From Micromonospora violae (GTDB lineage: Bacteria > Actinomycetota > Actinomycetes > Mycobacteriales > Micromonosporaceae), in NCBI RefSeq assembly GCF_004217135.1, contig NZ_SHKK01000001.1, positions 3,410,001-3,474,000 of the forward strand: a stretch of 64,000 nucleotides of DNA, read 5' to 3'. Below are positions 34,560 to 45,025 of the stretch, in pieces (the stretch's first letter is position 1; each line of letters starts with the position of its first letter). Position numbers and translations under genes: made by a program. The notes beneath the pieces were generated by a model. The model saw nothing but the letters and a program-made list of their open reading frames with translations, had not been told where the DNA came from and made no database searches.

Positions 34560-35528
34560 ATGGCAGTCTCCGACACGGTCGCCGCCACACCGCCGGCCGC
34601 GACCCCCACCCCGCCCGCGCCCAGCCGCCGACGCCGCGGCCGCACCGCGGCGTACTGGCTCTACCTGCTCCCCGGAGCGGTGCTCTTTCTCCTGGTCATC
34701 GGCGCGCCGCTGGTCGGCACCCTCTACCTGTCGCTGACCAAGTGGTCCGGCATCGGCGACCCCCGGTGGGTCGGCCTGGACAACTACCAGCACCTGCTGC
34801 ACGACGACGTGTTCTGGGCGTCGTTCCGCAACACCATCTGGATGCTCGTCGCGATGGTGGTGGTGCCCACCGTGCTCGGGCTGCTGCTCGCCGCGGTGCT
34901 CTTCGACGTCATCGGCCGCCGGTTCAAGCCGCGCACCGCCGCCGCGCTGCGGGCCGCGTTCTACCTCCCGCAGGTGCTGCCCGTCGTGGTGGCCGGCATC
35001 GTCTGGGGCTGGATCCTCCGCCCCGACGGCGCGTTCAACAGCCTCCTCGACGCGGTCGGTCTCGGCGCGCTCCGCCACGACTGGCTCGGCGACCCGGGCA
35101 CCGCCCTGCCGGCCGTGATGGGCGTGATGATCTGGGTGCAGATCGGCTACCCGGTGGTCGTCTTCATGGCGGCGTTGCAGCGGGTCGACCCCGAGCTGTA
35201 CGAGGCCGCCGAGGTCGACGGCGCGAACTGGCTGCACCGGTTCCGGGCGATCACCCTTCCGCAGATCCGGCCGGAGACCTTCGTGGTGGCCCTGACCTGC
35301 ACCATCGCCGCGTTGAAGGTGTTCGGGCCGATCTTCGCCCTGACCCGCGGCGGCCCGGACAACGCCACCAACGTGCCGTCCTACTTCGCCTACTACACGT
35401 TCTTCAAGAAGCTGCAGGTCGGCTACGGCTCCGCGATCTCCATGGTGCTGACACTGATCATCGTGGTGGTGGCCGGGATCTTCATCTGGATGCAGGCCCG
35501 CAGCGAGCGCCGGGACCGGGGGTTCTGA
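34560..35528 (+). CDS. Sugar ABC permease (MalF type)
   Basis: A 322-residue permease with a Pro/Arg-rich cytosolic N-terminus, six predicted membrane segments and EAA loop 'LYEAAEVDGANWLHRFRAI'. ATG follows GGAAGGATCTTCC. It lies 67 bp after the binding-protein gene and one base before its partner permease. Confidence 0.9.
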   Translation: MAVSDTVAATPPAATPTPPAPSRRRRGRTAAYWLYLLPGAVLFLLVIGAPLVGTLYLSLTKWSGIGDPRWVGLDNYQHLLHDDVFWASFRNTIWMLVAMVVVPTVLGLLLAAVLFDVIGRRFKPRTAAALRAAFYLPQVLPVVVAGIVWGWILRPDGAFNSLLDAVGLGALRHDWLGDPGTALPAVMGVMIWVQIGYPVVVFMAALQRVDPELYEAAEVDGANWLHRFRAITLPQIRPETFVVALTCTIAALKVFGPIFALTRGGPDNATNVPSYFAYYTFFKKLQVGYGSAISMVLTLIIVVVAGIFIWMQARSERRDRGF

Positions 35529-35529
35529 C

Positions 35530-36417
35530 ATGGCCGTCACGCTCACACCGAGCACCGCACCGGTGACACCGGCCCGGCCCGTACGCGACCGGCAGCACCG
35601 CGGCGTCAGCCGCTGGGTGGTGCTCGCCCTGGTCACCCTCGGCGCGCTGGTCATGCTGGTGCCATTCGCGTTCATGCTGCTCAACGCGTTCAAGTCGCCC
35701 GGCGACTACTCCTCGGGCGGCCCGCTGAGCTGGCCGACGGAGTTCTACACCAAGGGTCTGCGCACGTACTGGACCGAGGTGAACTTCCCGCTCAAGTTCT
35801 GGAACTCGGCGCTCATCGCCGGTTCCGTGGCCGTGCTCGGCGTCGCCGTCTCACTGCTCAACGCGTACGCCCTGGGCATCGGCCGGGTCCGTGGCCGGCT
35901 GTGGATCGTCGGTCTCTTCCTGCTGGCCAACATGCTGCCGCAGGAGGCGCTGATCTACCCGCTGTACTACGTGGCGAAGCAGGTCGGCCTCTACAACACC
36001 CAACTCTCGGTGATCATCATCTTCACCGTGATCCAGAGCGCGTTCGGCACCTACCTGCTCGCCTCGGTGATGAGCACGTTCCCGCGCTCGCTGCTGGAGG
36101 CCGCCTCGCTCGACGGCGCCGGCAAGTGGACGGTGCTGTGGCGGGTGGTCTTCCCCAACCTGCGGCCCACCCTCGCGGTGCTGCTCATCTTCTTCTTCAT
36201 CTGGACGTGGAACGAGTTCCTCATCCCGCTGGTCATGCTGATCGACAACCAGACGCAGACCATTCCGGTCGCGCTCGCGTCGTTGCAGGGCGACCGGCTG
36301 ATGGACGCTCCGACCACCAACGCCGGCGCGCTGATCAGCCTGGTGCCGGCCATCCTCTTCTTCCTCATCTTCCAGCGCACTCTCGCGCGCGGCATCACGG
36401 CAGGAGCCGAGAAGTGA
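35530..36417 (+). CDS. Sugar ABC permease (MalG type)
   Basis: A 295-residue permease with six predicted membrane segments, EAA loop '[19 protein letters not shown]' and the MalG-type tail '[14 protein letters not shown]'. It begins one base after the MalF-type stop and overlaps the alpha-xylosidase start by 4 bp (GTGA), so transporter and glycosidases are translationally coupled. Confidence 0.9.
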   Translation: MAVTLTPSTAPVTPARPVRDRQHRGVSRWVVLALVTLGALVMLVPFAFMLLNAFKSPGDYSSGGPLSWPTEFYTKGLRTYWTEVNFPLKFWNSALIAGSVAVLGVAVSLLNAYALGIGRVRGRLWIVGLFLLANMLPQEALIYPLYYVAKQVGLYNTQLSVIIIFTVIQSAFGTYLLASVMSTFPRSLLEAASLDGAGKWTVLWRVVFPNLRPTLAVLLIFFFIWTWNEFLIPLVMLIDNQTQTIPVALASLQGDRLMDAPTTNAGALISLVPAILFFLIFQRTLARGITAGAEK

Positions 36418-38645
36418 AGTTCACCGACGGGTACTGGCAGCTGCGCCCCGGCGTCAGCGTCCTGCGCCCTGGCACCGTGGAGTCGGTCGAGCCGGACAAG
36501 CGCGGCTTCACCGTCTTCGCACCGACCGGTCAGATCACCGGACGCGGCGACACCCTCAACCGGCCCCTGGTCACCGTCCGGTTCTTCTCCCCCGCCCCCG
36601 GCGTCATCGGGGTGACCATCGCCCACCACACCGGAGGGCTGCCCCGCGAGCCGCACTTCGCGCTGGACACCGACGACACGCACCCGGTCACCGTCGACGT
36701 CAGCGGGCTCAGCGCCACGCTGACCACCGGCGAGTTGACCGCGCGGGTCGCGCTCATCGACGGCTGGAAGGTCGAGTTCCTGCACGGCGACCGGCTGGTC
36801 ACCGCGTCCACCGCGCGCAGCATCGGCGTCGTCACCGACGCCGAGGGCCGCCACCATGTGCACGAACGGCTCGCCCTCGGTGTCGGAGAGACGGTGTACG
36901 GGCTGGGCGAGCGCTTCGGCCCGTTCGTCAAGAACGGGCAGACCGTCGACATCTGGAACGCCGACGGCGGCACCGCCAGCGAGCAGGCGTACAAGAACGT
37001 GCCGTTCTACCTCAGCAGCGCCGGCTACGGGGTCTTCGTCGACCACCCGGAGCACGTGTCGTTCGAGGTGGGCTCCGAGGTCGTCACGCAGACCCAGTTC
37101 AGCGTCGAAGGCCAGTCGCTCACCTACTACGTCATCGACGGGCCCCACCCGAAGGACGTGCTGCGCCGGTACACCGCGCTCACCGGCCGTCCGGCCCGGA
37201 TCCCCGCCTGGTCGTACGGCCTCTGGCTCTCCACGTCGTTCACCACCTCGTACGACGAGAAGACCGTGACCGAGTTCGTCGACGGGATGGCCGAGCGGGG
37301 ACTGCCCCTGTCGGTGTTCCACTTCGACTGCTTCTGGATGCGTCAGTTCCACTGGGTCGACTTCGTCTGGGACCCGGCGACCTTCCCCGACCCCGAGGGG
37401 ATGCTGCGCCGGCTGCACGAGCGCGACCTGAAGGTGTGTGTCTGGATCAACCCGTACATCGCGCAGCGCTCGTACCTCTTCGAGGAGGGCCGCGCGGCCG
37501 GCTACCTGGTGCGCAACCCCGACGGCTCGGTCTGGCAGTGGGACAAGTGGCAGGCCGGCATGGCGCTTGTCGACTTCACCAACCCGGACGCGGTCGCGTG
37601 GTTCACCGGCAAGCTCAAGGTGCTGCTGGACATGGGCGTCGACTGCTTCAAGACCGACTTCGGCGAGCGCATCCCGACCGACGTGGTGTGGCACGACGGC
37701 TCGGACCCGCAGCGGATGCACAACTACTACTCGTACCTCTACAACAAGGCCGTCTTCGAGCTGCTGGAGACCGAGCGCGGCAAGGGCGAGGCGGTGCTCT
37801 TCGCCCGCTCGGCCACCACCGGCGGGCAGCAGTTCCCGGTGCACTGGGGCGGCGACTGCGAGTCGACGTTCGTCGCGATGGCCGAGTCGCTGCGCGGCGG
37901 GCTGTCCCTGGCGGCGTCCGGCTTCGGCTACTGGAGCCACGACATCGGCGGATTCGAGGGCACTCCCGACCCGGCGGTGTTCAAGCGGTGGGTCGCCTTC
38001 GGGCTGCTCTCCTCGCACTCCCGGCTGCACGGCTCCGGCTCCTACCGGGTGCCGTGGGCGTTCGACGAGGAGGCCGTCGACGTGCTGCGGCACTTCACGC
38101 ACCTCAAGCTGAGCCTGATGCCGTACCTGGCGGCCGCCGCCGAGGAGGCACACCGCGACGGCACCCCGATGATGCGGCCGATGTTCCTGGAGTTCCCGGA
38201 CGACCCGGCGACGGCACACCTGGACCGGCAGTACATGCTCGGCTCGGACGTGCTGGTCGCGCCGGTGCTCAGCGCCGACGGCGACGTCACGTACTACGTA
38301 CCCGCCGGCACCTGGACGCACCTGGTCACCGGCGCGCAGGTCACCGGCCCGGCCTGGGTGACCGAGAAGCACGGCTTCGACAGCCTGCCGGTGCTGGCCC
38401 GTCCCGGCGCGGTCATCCCGTTCGGCTCCCGCACCGACCGACCGGACTACGAGTGGGCCGACGACGTGCGGCTGCGGGTGTACGCACCGGCCGAGGGGCA
38501 GCGGACCCGGGTACGGGTACCGTCACCCGGCAACGGGCCGGGCGCCGAGTTCGACGTGCGCTACGAGGGTGGCACGGCCAGTGCCGAACTGGTCGCCGGC
38601 ACCTCGACGGGCTACATCTGCGAGATCCAGGGGACGGAACGATGA
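36414..38645 (+). CDS. GH31 alpha-xylosidase (YicI type)
   Basis: A 743-residue cytosolic enzyme starting at GTG 36414 (overlap GTGA with the permease). The nucleophile is D415 in '[14 protein letters not shown]', matching E. coli YicI D416, and the acid/base is D481 in '[10 protein letters not shown]', matching YicI D482. The adjacent '[17 protein letters not shown]' and '[15 protein letters not shown]' are also near-identical to YicI. YicI-type enzymes remove alpha-1,6-xylose from xyloglucan fragments such as isoprimeverose. Pairing with a GH1 beta-glucosidase supports stepwise intracellular breakdown of XXXG-like oligosaccharides. Confidence 0.93.
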   Translation: MKFTDGYWQLRPGVSVLRPGTVESVEPDKRGFTVFAPTGQITGRGDTLNRPLVTVRFFSPAPGVIGVTIAHHTGGLPREPHFALDTDDTHPVTVDVSGLSATLTTGELTARVALIDGWKVEFLHGDRLVTASTARSIGVVTDAEGRHHVHERLALGVGETVYGLGERFGPFVKNGQTVDIWNADGGTASEQAYKNVPFYLSSAGYGVFVDHPEHVSFEVGSEVVTQTQFSVEGQSLTYYVIDGPHPKDVLRRYTALTGRPARIPAWSYGLWLSTSFTTSYDEKTVTEFVDGMAERGLPLSVFHFDCFWMRQFHWVDFVWDPATFPDPEGMLRRLHERDLKVCVWINPYIAQRSYLFEEGRAAGYLVRNPDGSVWQWDKWQAGMALVDFTNPDAVAWFTGKLKVLLDMGVDCFKTDFGERIPTDVVWHDGSDPQRMHNYYSYLYNKAVFELLETERGKGEAVLFARSATTGGQQFPVHWGGDCESTFVAMAESLRGGLSLAASGFGYWSHDIGGFEGTPDPAVFKRWVAFGLLSSHSRLHGSGSYRVPWAFDEEAVDVLRHFTHLKLSLMPYLAAAAEEAHRDGTPMMRPMFLEFPDDPATAHLDRQYMLGSDVLVAPVLSADGDVTYYVPAGTWTHLVTGAQVTGPAWVTEKHGFDSLPVLARPGAVIPFGSRTDRPDYEWADDVRLRVYAPAEGQRTRVRVPSPGNGPGAEFDVRYEGGTASAELVAGTSTGYICEIQGTER

Positions 38646-40051
38646 CGCGACACCACTTCCCGGAGAGCTTCGTCTGGGGCTCGGCGACCGCCGCGTACCA
38701 GATCGAGGGCGCGGCGACCGAGGACGGCCGCGGGCCGTCCATCTGGGACACCTACAGCCACACGCCCGGTCGGACCCTCAACGGTGACACCGGTGACGTG
38801 GCCGCCGACCACTACCACCGGTGGGCCGACGACCTCGGGCACATCGCCGACCTCGGGCTGGGCGCGTACCGGTTCTCCATCGCCTGGCCCCGGGTGCAGC
38901 CGGGCGGCTCGGGCCGGTTCAACCAGGCCGGCATCGACTTCTACTCGCGGTTGGTGGACGGGCTGCTGGAGCGGGGTGTCCGCCCGGTGGCCACCATGTA
39001 CCACTGGGACCTGCCGCAGGAGTTGGAGGACGCCGGCGGGTGGGCGGTGCGGGAGACCGCGTTGCGCTTCCAGGAGTACGCGGCGGGCATCGTCGGTGCG
39101 CTCGGCGACCGGGTGCACACCTGGACGACGCTCAACGAGCCGTGGTGCTCCGCGTACCTGGGCTACGCCTCCGGGGTGCACGCGCCGGGTCGGACCGAAC
39201 CGGCGGCGGCGCTGGCCGCGGTACACCACCTCAACCTCGCGCACGGCCTGGCCGGCCGGGTGGTCCGGGAACTGGCCCCGTCCGCCGAACTGTCGGTGAC
39301 GCTGAACCTGCACGTCGTGCGGGGCGCCTCCGACTCGGCCGCCGACCAGGACGCGGTCCGGCGGATCGACGCCCTTGCCAACCGGGCGTTCCTCGGCCCG
39401 ATGCTGGACGGGGCGTACCCGGCCGACCTGCTGGCCGACACCGCCTCCGTCACCGACTGGTCGTTCGTCCGCGAGGGCGACGAGAAGCTGATCGCGGTGC
39501 CGCTGGACGTGCTCGGGGTCAACTACTACTCCAGCACCCTGGTCCGGGCCTGGGACGGGGTGTCGGCCCGCTCCGACGCCGACGGGCACGGCGCGTCGAC
39601 CTCCACCCCGTGGGTCGCCGCCGACGACGTCGACTTCCTGCCGCAGCCCGGCCCGTACACGGCCATGGGGTGGAACATCGACCCGCCGGCGCTGACCGAG
39701 CTGCTGCTGCGCCTGCAGCGCGAATACCCGAACCAGCCCATGATGATCACCGAGAACGGTGCGGCGTTCGACGACGTGGTGTCGGCCGACGGCCGCATCC
39801 ACGACGACCGGCGCATCGACTACCTGCGTCGGCACATCGGCGCGATGGCCGACGCCCGCGCGCAGGGCGCGGACGTGCGCGGCTACTTCGTCTGGTCGTT
39901 GCTGGACAACTTCGAGTGGGGCTACGGCTACGACCGTCGCTTCGGCATCATCCGCGTCGACTACGACACCCAGGTCCGCACCTGGAAGGACAGCGCCCAC
40001 TGGTACCAGCGCCTAGCCGCCACCGGAGAGCTGGACTCGGCGCAGGACTGA
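38642..40051 (+). CDS. GH1 beta-glucosidase
   Basis: A 469-residue cytosolic GH1 enzyme, start ATG overlapping the alpha-xylosidase stop by 4 bp. The N-terminal signature '[19 protein letters not shown]', acid/base E166 in 'TTLNEPW' and nucleophile E371 in 'MITENGAAF' are intact, plus the aglycone-side '[12 protein letters not shown]'. It would hydrolyse terminal beta-linked glucose from imported oligosaccharides once the alpha-xylosidase has exposed it. Last gene of the operon, followed by an 18-bp hairpin. Confidence 0.93.
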   Translation: MTRHHFPESFVWGSATAAYQIEGAATEDGRGPSIWDTYSHTPGRTLNGDTGDVAADHYHRWADDLGHIADLGLGAYRFSIAWPRVQPGGSGRFNQAGIDFYSRLVDGLLERGVRPVATMYHWDLPQELEDAGGWAVRETALRFQEYAAGIVGALGDRVHTWTTLNEPWCSAYLGYASGVHAPGRTEPAAALAAVHHLNLAHGLAGRVVRELAPSAELSVTLNLHVVRGASDSAADQDAVRRIDALANRAFLGPMLDGAYPADLLADTASVTDWSFVREGDEKLIAVPLDVLGVNYYSSTLVRAWDGVSARSDADGHGASTSTPWVAADDVDFLPQPGPYTAMGWNIDPPALTELLLRLQREYPNQPMMITENGAAFDDVVSADGRIHDDRRIDYLRRHIGAMADARAQGADVRGYFVWSLLDNFEWGYGYDRRFGIIRVDYDTQVRTWKDSAHWYQRLAATGELDSAQD

Positions 40052-40100
40052 CGTACCCCGCCACGCCCGCAGCGAGCCTGCGGCCATGTCCTGACGAGCG

Positions 40101-40138
40101 TGATGCCTGTGAGTCATCTTGATGACTCACAGGCATCA
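40101..40138. terminator. 18-bp perfect inverted repeat after the GH1 gene
   Basis: The arms 40101-40118 and 40121-40138 are perfectly complementary with only tt between them, starting tgatgcctgt. It lies between converging genes and serves as a bidirectional terminator; the near-zero spacer means a 38-bp almost perfect palindrome. Confidence 0.8.
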
Positions 40139-40176
40139 GGAAGCGTGACGCAACGCCTCCTGGACCGTCGGCCGCC

Positions 40177-40806
40177 TCAGACCCCGACGCGTTGGGGCGG
40201 GACGGTGAGGCCGTACAGGTCCATCAGCTCTGGGGTGTCGATCCGGCTGCCGTCGGCCACTGAGTCGCAGGCGATGTCCACGATCTGGTCCTTGTGCGCC
40301 AACAGGTATGGCCGGGCGCCCACATCGGCGCTGGCCAGGGTGGCGATGCCGGGCCAGTGCCGGCGACCGAACAGCATCGGGTAGCCGCGCAGCCCGTCGT
40401 AGGTGGCGCAGACCAGCACGTCCGGGTACGGCAGCGCGGCCACCCGCCTGACCGCCGTGGCGGTCAGGCCCGGCATGTCGACCGGGACCACCACCACCGC
40501 CTCGATCCCGTCGTCGTCCATGGCGGCCAGGCCGGCCCGGATGGACGAGCCGACTCCGGTGCCCCACGCCTTGTTGATCACAACGGTGGCCTTGCCGAGG
40601 TCAGCGGTCTCCTGGACCTGCTCGGCGGCGGCACCCAACACGACCACGATCCGCTCGCAGCCCGCCTCGGTCATCGTGTCGATCATCTGATTGACCAGGG
40701 GTTTGCCTCCCTGGTGCAGCAGCGCCTCGGGACCACCGATCCGTCGTCCCCCGCCTGCGGCGATGATCATTCCTGCGATCCGGTTCAGCTGCGCCCCCTC
40801 CAGCAC
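40177..40806 (-). CDS. MobA/MocA-like nucleotidyltransferase
   Basis: A roughly 200-residue NTP transferase. 'GMIIAAGGGRRIGGPEALL' is the nucleotide-binding start of MobA/MocA/CoxC-type enzymes, 'VVVVPVDMPGLTATAVRR' carries the metal-binding Asp, and 'GYPMLFGRRHW' is typical of molybdopterin cytidylyl/guanylyltransferase relatives. The usual lysine after the glycine loop is Glu here (GGPEAL). The start is uncertain: GTG 40806 is given, but a CTG at 40788, 6 nt after GGAGGGGG, fits the family N-terminus best. No molybdenum enzyme is nearby, so substrate is open. Confidence 0.75.
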   Translation of the reverse strand: MLEGAQLNRIAGMIIAAGGGRRIGGPEALLHQGGKPLVNQMIDTMTEAGCERIVVVLGAAAEQVQETADLGKATVVINKAWGTGVGSSIRAGLAAMDDDGIEAVVVVPVDMPGLTATAVRRVAALPYPDVLVCATYDGLRGYPMLFGRRHWPGIATLASADVGARPYLLAHKDQIVDIACDSVADGSRIDTPELMDLYGLTVPPQRVGV

Positions 40807-40902
40807 GGGACGGACCGTGACCGATCCGTCCCCTCCTACGGACACTGCAACGAGGACGGCCAGCCGAGGGTGGCGGGGCGAAAAGGAGAAATAGCACAAC
40901 CG

Positions 40903-41385
40903 TTACACGACCGGCATCTCCTGCGGGAACGGAAGGTGCTGGTCGTGACGCGTGATCCGTCGGGCCAGGCCGCGCACGGTCAGCGCGTACAGGATCACCG
41001 GAGCGAGGACGAGGAGCGCGGCGATCGCCGCGACCAGGGGCACGTAGCCGGCCGACACCCGCGTGACGATCGCCCCGACGGTGGCGTACCCGGCGGCCAG
41101 AACGACCGCGACGAGCGCGGCCAGCCGCACCACCCTGCCGGTCCCCTGCCGCCGACCCACGGCCTCGGCGACGACCACAGCCGGCAGGAAGAGCAACGGG
41201 AGCAGAGCCACGCCGAGCACGGCGGCGACCACCGCGAGCAGCGGCCCGGCCAGCGGGCCCCCCAACCCGGACCCGGTAACCAGCGCGTACGCCAGCAGAC
41301 CGAGGTAGCCCACGATGGCCTCAGCGACGAAGACCAACCAGGCGACGGCCATCCCGGCCAGATGACGGGCGATGACGGCGACCAT
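40903..41385 (-). CDS. Small four-helix membrane protein
   Basis: A 160-residue hydrophobic protein with four predicted membrane segments (about 12-37, 45-70, 85-108 and 112-138) and a charged C-terminal tail ('RGLARRITRHDQHLPFP'). No recognised family or catalytic motif. It lies between the polymerase-like gene and the nucleotidyltransferase on the same strand. Confidence 0.65.
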   Translation of the reverse strand: MVAVIARHLAGMAVAWLVFVAEAIVGYLGLLAYALVTGSGLGGPLAGPLLAVVAAVLGVALLPLLFLPAVVVAEAVGRRQGTGRVVRLAALVAVVLAAGYATVGAIVTRVSAGYVPLVAAIAALLVLAPVILYALTVRGLARRITRHDQHLPFPQEMPVV

Positions 41386-41454
41386 GGCACTCCCCGTTCC
41401 GACGGCTGCGCGACGCTGCGGTCAGGCTAACCGACGCCCGCGCAACCCTACGGA

Positions 41455-43134
41455 TCAGGCCGCGTCGGCGTAGCAGTCCACGATGGACAGATCCAGCGGA
41501 AAGCGGACCGGCGTCGCACCGAAGAGCAGCGCCGAGGCGCGCTCGCCGGACCGGTTGACCGCCTCCGCCACCGCGTCCGCCTGCTCGGCGGGCGCGTGCA
41601 CGACCACCTCGTCGTGCTGGAAGAACACCAACTCGGCGTCGGTGCCGGACAACTCCGTCCGCAGCGTCGCCAACAGCGTGGAGGCCCACTCCGCGGCGGT
41701 GGCCTGGATGACGAAGTTGCGGGTGAAACGCCCCCGGGACCGGGCGGCCCGTGCCCGCGGCCCGCGCGGATCGGCCGCCCCCTCCGGGTCGGCGGGCTCG
41801 TCGTCGAGACCACCGAAACCGACCGAGCCCGGCGGGCACGTCCGCCCCAACCAGGACCGCACCAACCCGCCCGTCTCACCGGTACGCGCGGCCGCCTCGA
41901 CGTAACCGAACGCCGTCGGGTAGCTGCGCTTGAGCACCGCCAACGCGGGCAGCGCGGCCCCGCCGGTCTGCCCGTACATCGCACCGAGCAGCGCCACCTT
42001 GGCCTTGGCCCGGTCACCGCCGAACGAGTCCCGGGCGAGGGCCGCGTAGAGGTCACCGGCGCCGCCCGCCGCCGCCAACCGCGCGTCGCCGGAGACCGCG
42101 GCCAACACCCGAGGCTCCAACTGGCCGGCGTCGGCGACCACCAACCGCCACCCCGGATCGGCCACCACCGCCCGCCGGATCACCTTGGGGATCTGCAACG
42201 CGCCACCACCCCGGGTGGCCCACCGCCCGGAGACGACACCACCCGGCACGTACTCCGGTTGGAACCGGCCACCGCGCACCCACTGATCGAGCCAGGACCA
42301 GCCGTGCGCCGTCCAGATCCGGTAGAGCTCCTTGTATTCCAACACCAGTGGCACCGCCGGATGGTCCACCCCGCGCAGCACCCAGGCCCGGGTGTTGGGC
42401 AGCTCCACCCCGACCCGGGCGAACGCCTTCAGCAACTCCGCCGGGGAGTCGGTGTGCAGACCGCGGACGCCCAGCGCGTCGCCGATCCGGGCCGCCAACT
42501 CGGCGAGCCGGCGCGGCGGCCCACCGACCGGGGACGCCTCCCCGAGCAGCTCACGCAGGATCTCGTTGTGCACGTCGGCACGCCAGGGCAGCCCGGCGAC
42601 GCCCATCTCCACCGCGATCAGCGCGCCGGCCGACTCGGCGGCCACCAGCAACCGGAACCGGCCGGGGTGCTCGGTCGCGCCGACGCGGGCGAGCTGGTCG
42701 GCGTACACCCGGGTCAGTGCCTCGATGCCCGGCCCCGGCGGACCGGGCAGGGTGTCGAAGAGCGCGCCCTGCCCGTGCCCGGGTGGCGCGGCGGCGCGCG
42801 GCGGCGGGTCGGGCGGCACCGCCGCGCCGGTCAGCCGGGCCCAGGCGGCGGCCAGCGAGCGCGGCTCACCCCAGCGACCCGCGTGCCCGAGCAGCAGCGC
42901 CTCGGTCAACTCCACGTCGTGGCACCGGTCGACCCGGACGCCGGCGCGCAGCAGCGGCGGGTAGACCGCCGGCGCGGTCGACCAGACCCAGCGCGGGTGC
43001 TCGGCGGCCTCCCGGGCGGCCACCGCGGCCACCAGGTCGGCGACGACCTCGGGCGGGCCGACCGGCCGGCCGGTGGCGTCCAGCGGGCACAACACTCCCC
43101 CACCCCGCTCGTCGGACACCACCGCCACCAGCAC
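41455..43134 (-). CDS. Family-A DNA polymerase-like protein (annotated exonuclease/polymerase)
   Basis: A 559-residue protein of the actinobacterial 'bifunctional 3'-5' exonuclease/DNA polymerase' group. Polymerase motif A is 'VVADAGQLEPRVLA' (D335, in place of the usual D-Y-S-Q-I-E-L-R), motif B 'RAKAKVALLGAMYGQ' (375-389) and motif C 'FFQHDEVVV' (QHDE at 506-509). The N-terminal exonuclease-like region has lost the obvious D-x-E metal pair, so proofreading is doubtful. An Arg-rich insertion near 455-470 is unusual. It is a stand-alone accessory polymerase rather than PolA; its role is not known. Confidence 0.85.
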   Translation of the reverse strand: MLVAVVSDERGGGVLCPLDATGRPVGPPEVVADLVAAVAAREAAEHPRWVWSTAPAVYPPLLRAGVRVDRCHDVELTEALLLGHAGRWGEPRSLAAAWARLTGAAVPPDPPPRAAAPPGHGQGALFDTLPGPPGPGIEALTRVYADQLARVGATEHPGRFRLLVAAESAGALIAVEMGVAGLPWRADVHNEILRELLGEASPVGGPPRRLAELAARIGDALGVRGLHTDSPAELLKAFARVGVELPNTRAWVLRGVDHPAVPLVLEYKELYRIWTAHGWSWLDQWVRGGRFQPEYVPGGVVSGRWATRGGGALQIPKVIRRAVVADPGWRLVVADAGQLEPRVLAAVSGDARLAAAGGAGDLYAALARDSFGGDRAKAKVALLGAMYGQTGGAALPALAVLKRSYPTAFGYVEAAARTGETGGLVRSWLGRTCPPGSVGFGGLDDEPADPEGAADPRGPRARAARSRGRFTRNFVIQATAAEWASTLLATLRTELSGTDAELVFFQHDEVVVHAPAEQADAVAEAVNRSGERASALLFGATPVRFPLDLSIVDCYADAA

Positions 43135-43222
43135 GAACGTGATTCTGCCTCTTCCCTACGACAGAAACGGAGGCGCACCTCACCATGATCGGGTCGGCGC
43201 GGCGCCGGGGCCGATCGGTAGC

Positions 43223-45025
43223 GTGACCAGGGTGCCTATCCAGATCCCGCATCCCGATCCTGGCACTCCCGACACCCGCGGCCCGATGCGGTACCTGTGG
43301 TGGCTGGTCCGCTGTCAGCCCGGGCGGGTGCTGCGCGGCAGCCTGATCGGCACGGCCTGGATGGTCGGGCTCTCGGCCCGGCCCTACCTGATCTCCCGCG
43401 CGGTCGACGACGGGCTACGCGAACGCGACACCCGCGCCCTGGCCTTCTGGGTCGTGGTGATCGTCCTCGGGGGTGTGGTGGAGTCCTACCTCGGCATCAT
43501 GCGGCACCGCACGATGACCTTCATCCGGGAGGACGCGAAGGCCCGCTCGGCGGAGGTCCTGCTGCGTCACCTGTCCCGCATCGGTGCGGTGCTGCCGCGC
43601 CGGGTCGGCGCGGGTGAGGTGTCCACCGTCGGCGGCTCCGACATCGACTGGGCTGCGCAGGTGCTGACGCTGACCGGGCCGGGCGTCGGCGCGGTCATGG
43701 CGTACGGGGTCATCGCCGTGGTGCTCTGGTCGGTCTCCCCGCTGCTCGCGCTCTGCGTGCTGGTGGGGGTGCCAGTGGTCGGGCTGGTCGTCGGGCCGCT
43801 GCTGCGCCGGCTGGAGCGGGCCGAGTCGGTCTACCGGGGGCAGCAGGGCGCGCTCACCGCCCGATCGGGCGACATCGTGGCCGGGCTGCGCGTGCTCGCC
43901 GGGGTGGGTGGACGGGACCTGTTCGCCCGACGGTACGCGGCCAGGTCCCAGCAGCTGCGCGCCGAGGGCTACCGGGTCGGCGCGGTCAACAGCTGGATCG
44001 AGGCGGCCACGATCGCCATCCCCGGCTTGTTCCTGGCGGCGGTGGTGTGGCTGACGGCCCGGATGGCGGTGACCGGTGACGTCACGATCGGCGAACTGGT
44101 CGCCGTATACGGCTACGTGGCGACCCTGATCGTGCCGGTCTGGTTTCTGCTGGAGGGCAGTCACCAGCTCATCCGGGGTCGGGTCGCCGCGCGGCGGATC
44201 GCCGACCTGCTGACCGTGACACCGGACGACGTCGGCGGCCCGGGTCGCCGCTGGCCGGGCACCGTGCCGGAGGCGCGCCGACCGGGTGAGCCGGCCGCGC
44301 CCGACGGCCCGGCCGACCTGCACGACCCGGTGAGCGGGCTGACCGTACCCGCCGGCCAGCTGATCGGGGTGGCGGCGGACGACCCGGCGGCGGCCGTGGC
44401 CCTGGCCGACCGACTCGGCCGCTACGTCCCCAGCGACGTCACCTGGGGCGGCGTGCCGTTGAGTGGGGTCGCCCTGGACGAGGTCCGTGCCCGGGTCCTC
44501 GTCGCCGACCACGACTCGTACCTCTTCGCCGGCACCCTGCGCGACATCCTGCGTGCCGGGGCCGACGACAACGACGAGCGGATCGGCGTGGCCCTGCGGG
44601 CCGCGTCGGCGCAGGACATCGTCGACACCCTGCCGGCCGGGCTGGACACCCCGATCGACGCCCGCGCCCGCACCCTCTCCGGCGGTCAGCGGCAACGGCT
44701 GCGCCTGGCCCGGGCGCTGCACAGCGAACCGGAGGTGCTGATCCTCGTCGACCCGACGTCGGCGGTCGACGCGCACACCGAGGCACGCATCGCCGAGCGG
44801 CTGCGGGCGGCGCGGGCCGGACGGACAACCGTCGTGATCGCCACGTCGCCGCTGCTGCTCGGCCGAGCCGACCTGGTCGCGCACCTGGTCGGTGACCGGA
44901 TCACGGCCACCGGCAGCCACGCCGACCTGCTCGACCGCGACCCGGGCTACCGCCACCTGGTGGCCCGGGGCAGCGACGACCCCGACCTGGACAAACCCGC
45001 CGACACCGAGGAGGTGTACCGGTGA
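43223..45025 (+). CDS. ABC exporter half with degenerate ATP site (subunit 1)
   Basis: A 600-residue half-transporter: six membrane segments in about 20-330 and a C-terminal nucleotide-binding domain. Walker A is lost ('IGVAADDPAAAVALADRLG' replaces G-x-x-G-x-G-K-S/T) and the catalytic Glu after Walker B is Pro ('LILVDPTSAVD'). The signature 'LSGGQRQRLRLARAL' is intact. With subunit 2, whose defects are the opposite, it forms an asymmetric heterodimer. Start is one of two GTGs (43223 or 43232). The stop overlaps the start of subunit 2 (GTGA). Substrate unknown. Confidence 0.9.
   Translation: MTRVPIQIPHPDPGTPDTRGPMRYLWWLVRCQPGRVLRGSLIGTAWMVGLSARPYLISRAVDDGLRERDTRALAFWVVVIVLGGVVESYLGIMRHRTMTFIREDAKARSAEVLLRHLSRIGAVLPRRVGAGEVSTVGGSDIDWAAQVLTLTGPGVGAVMAYGVIAVVLWSVSPLLALCVLVGVPVVGLVVGPLLRRLERAESVYRGQQGALTARSGDIVAGLRVLAGVGGRDLFARRYAARSQQLRAEGYRVGAVNSWIEAATIAIPGLFLAAVVWLTARMAVTGDVTIGELVAVYGYVATLIVPVWFLLEGSHQLIRGRVAARRIADLLTVTPDDVGGPGRRWPGTVPEARRPGEPAAPDGPADLHDPVSGLTVPAGQLIGVAADDPAAAVALADRLGRYVPSDVTWGGVPLSGVALDEVRARVLVADHDSYLFAGTLRDILRAGADDNDERIGVALRAASAQDIVDTLPAGLDTPIDARARTLSGGQRQRLRLARALHSEPEVLILVDPTSAVDAHTEARIAERLRAARAGRTTVVIATSPLLLGRADLVAHLVGDRITATGSHADLLDRDPGYRHLVARGSDDPDLDKPADTEEVYR

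Noticed and set aside
36051..38372. 773-codon minus-strand frame opposite the alpha-xylosidase
   Set aside because: Codon bias shadow of the GH31 gene, whose catalytic motifs are on the plus strand.
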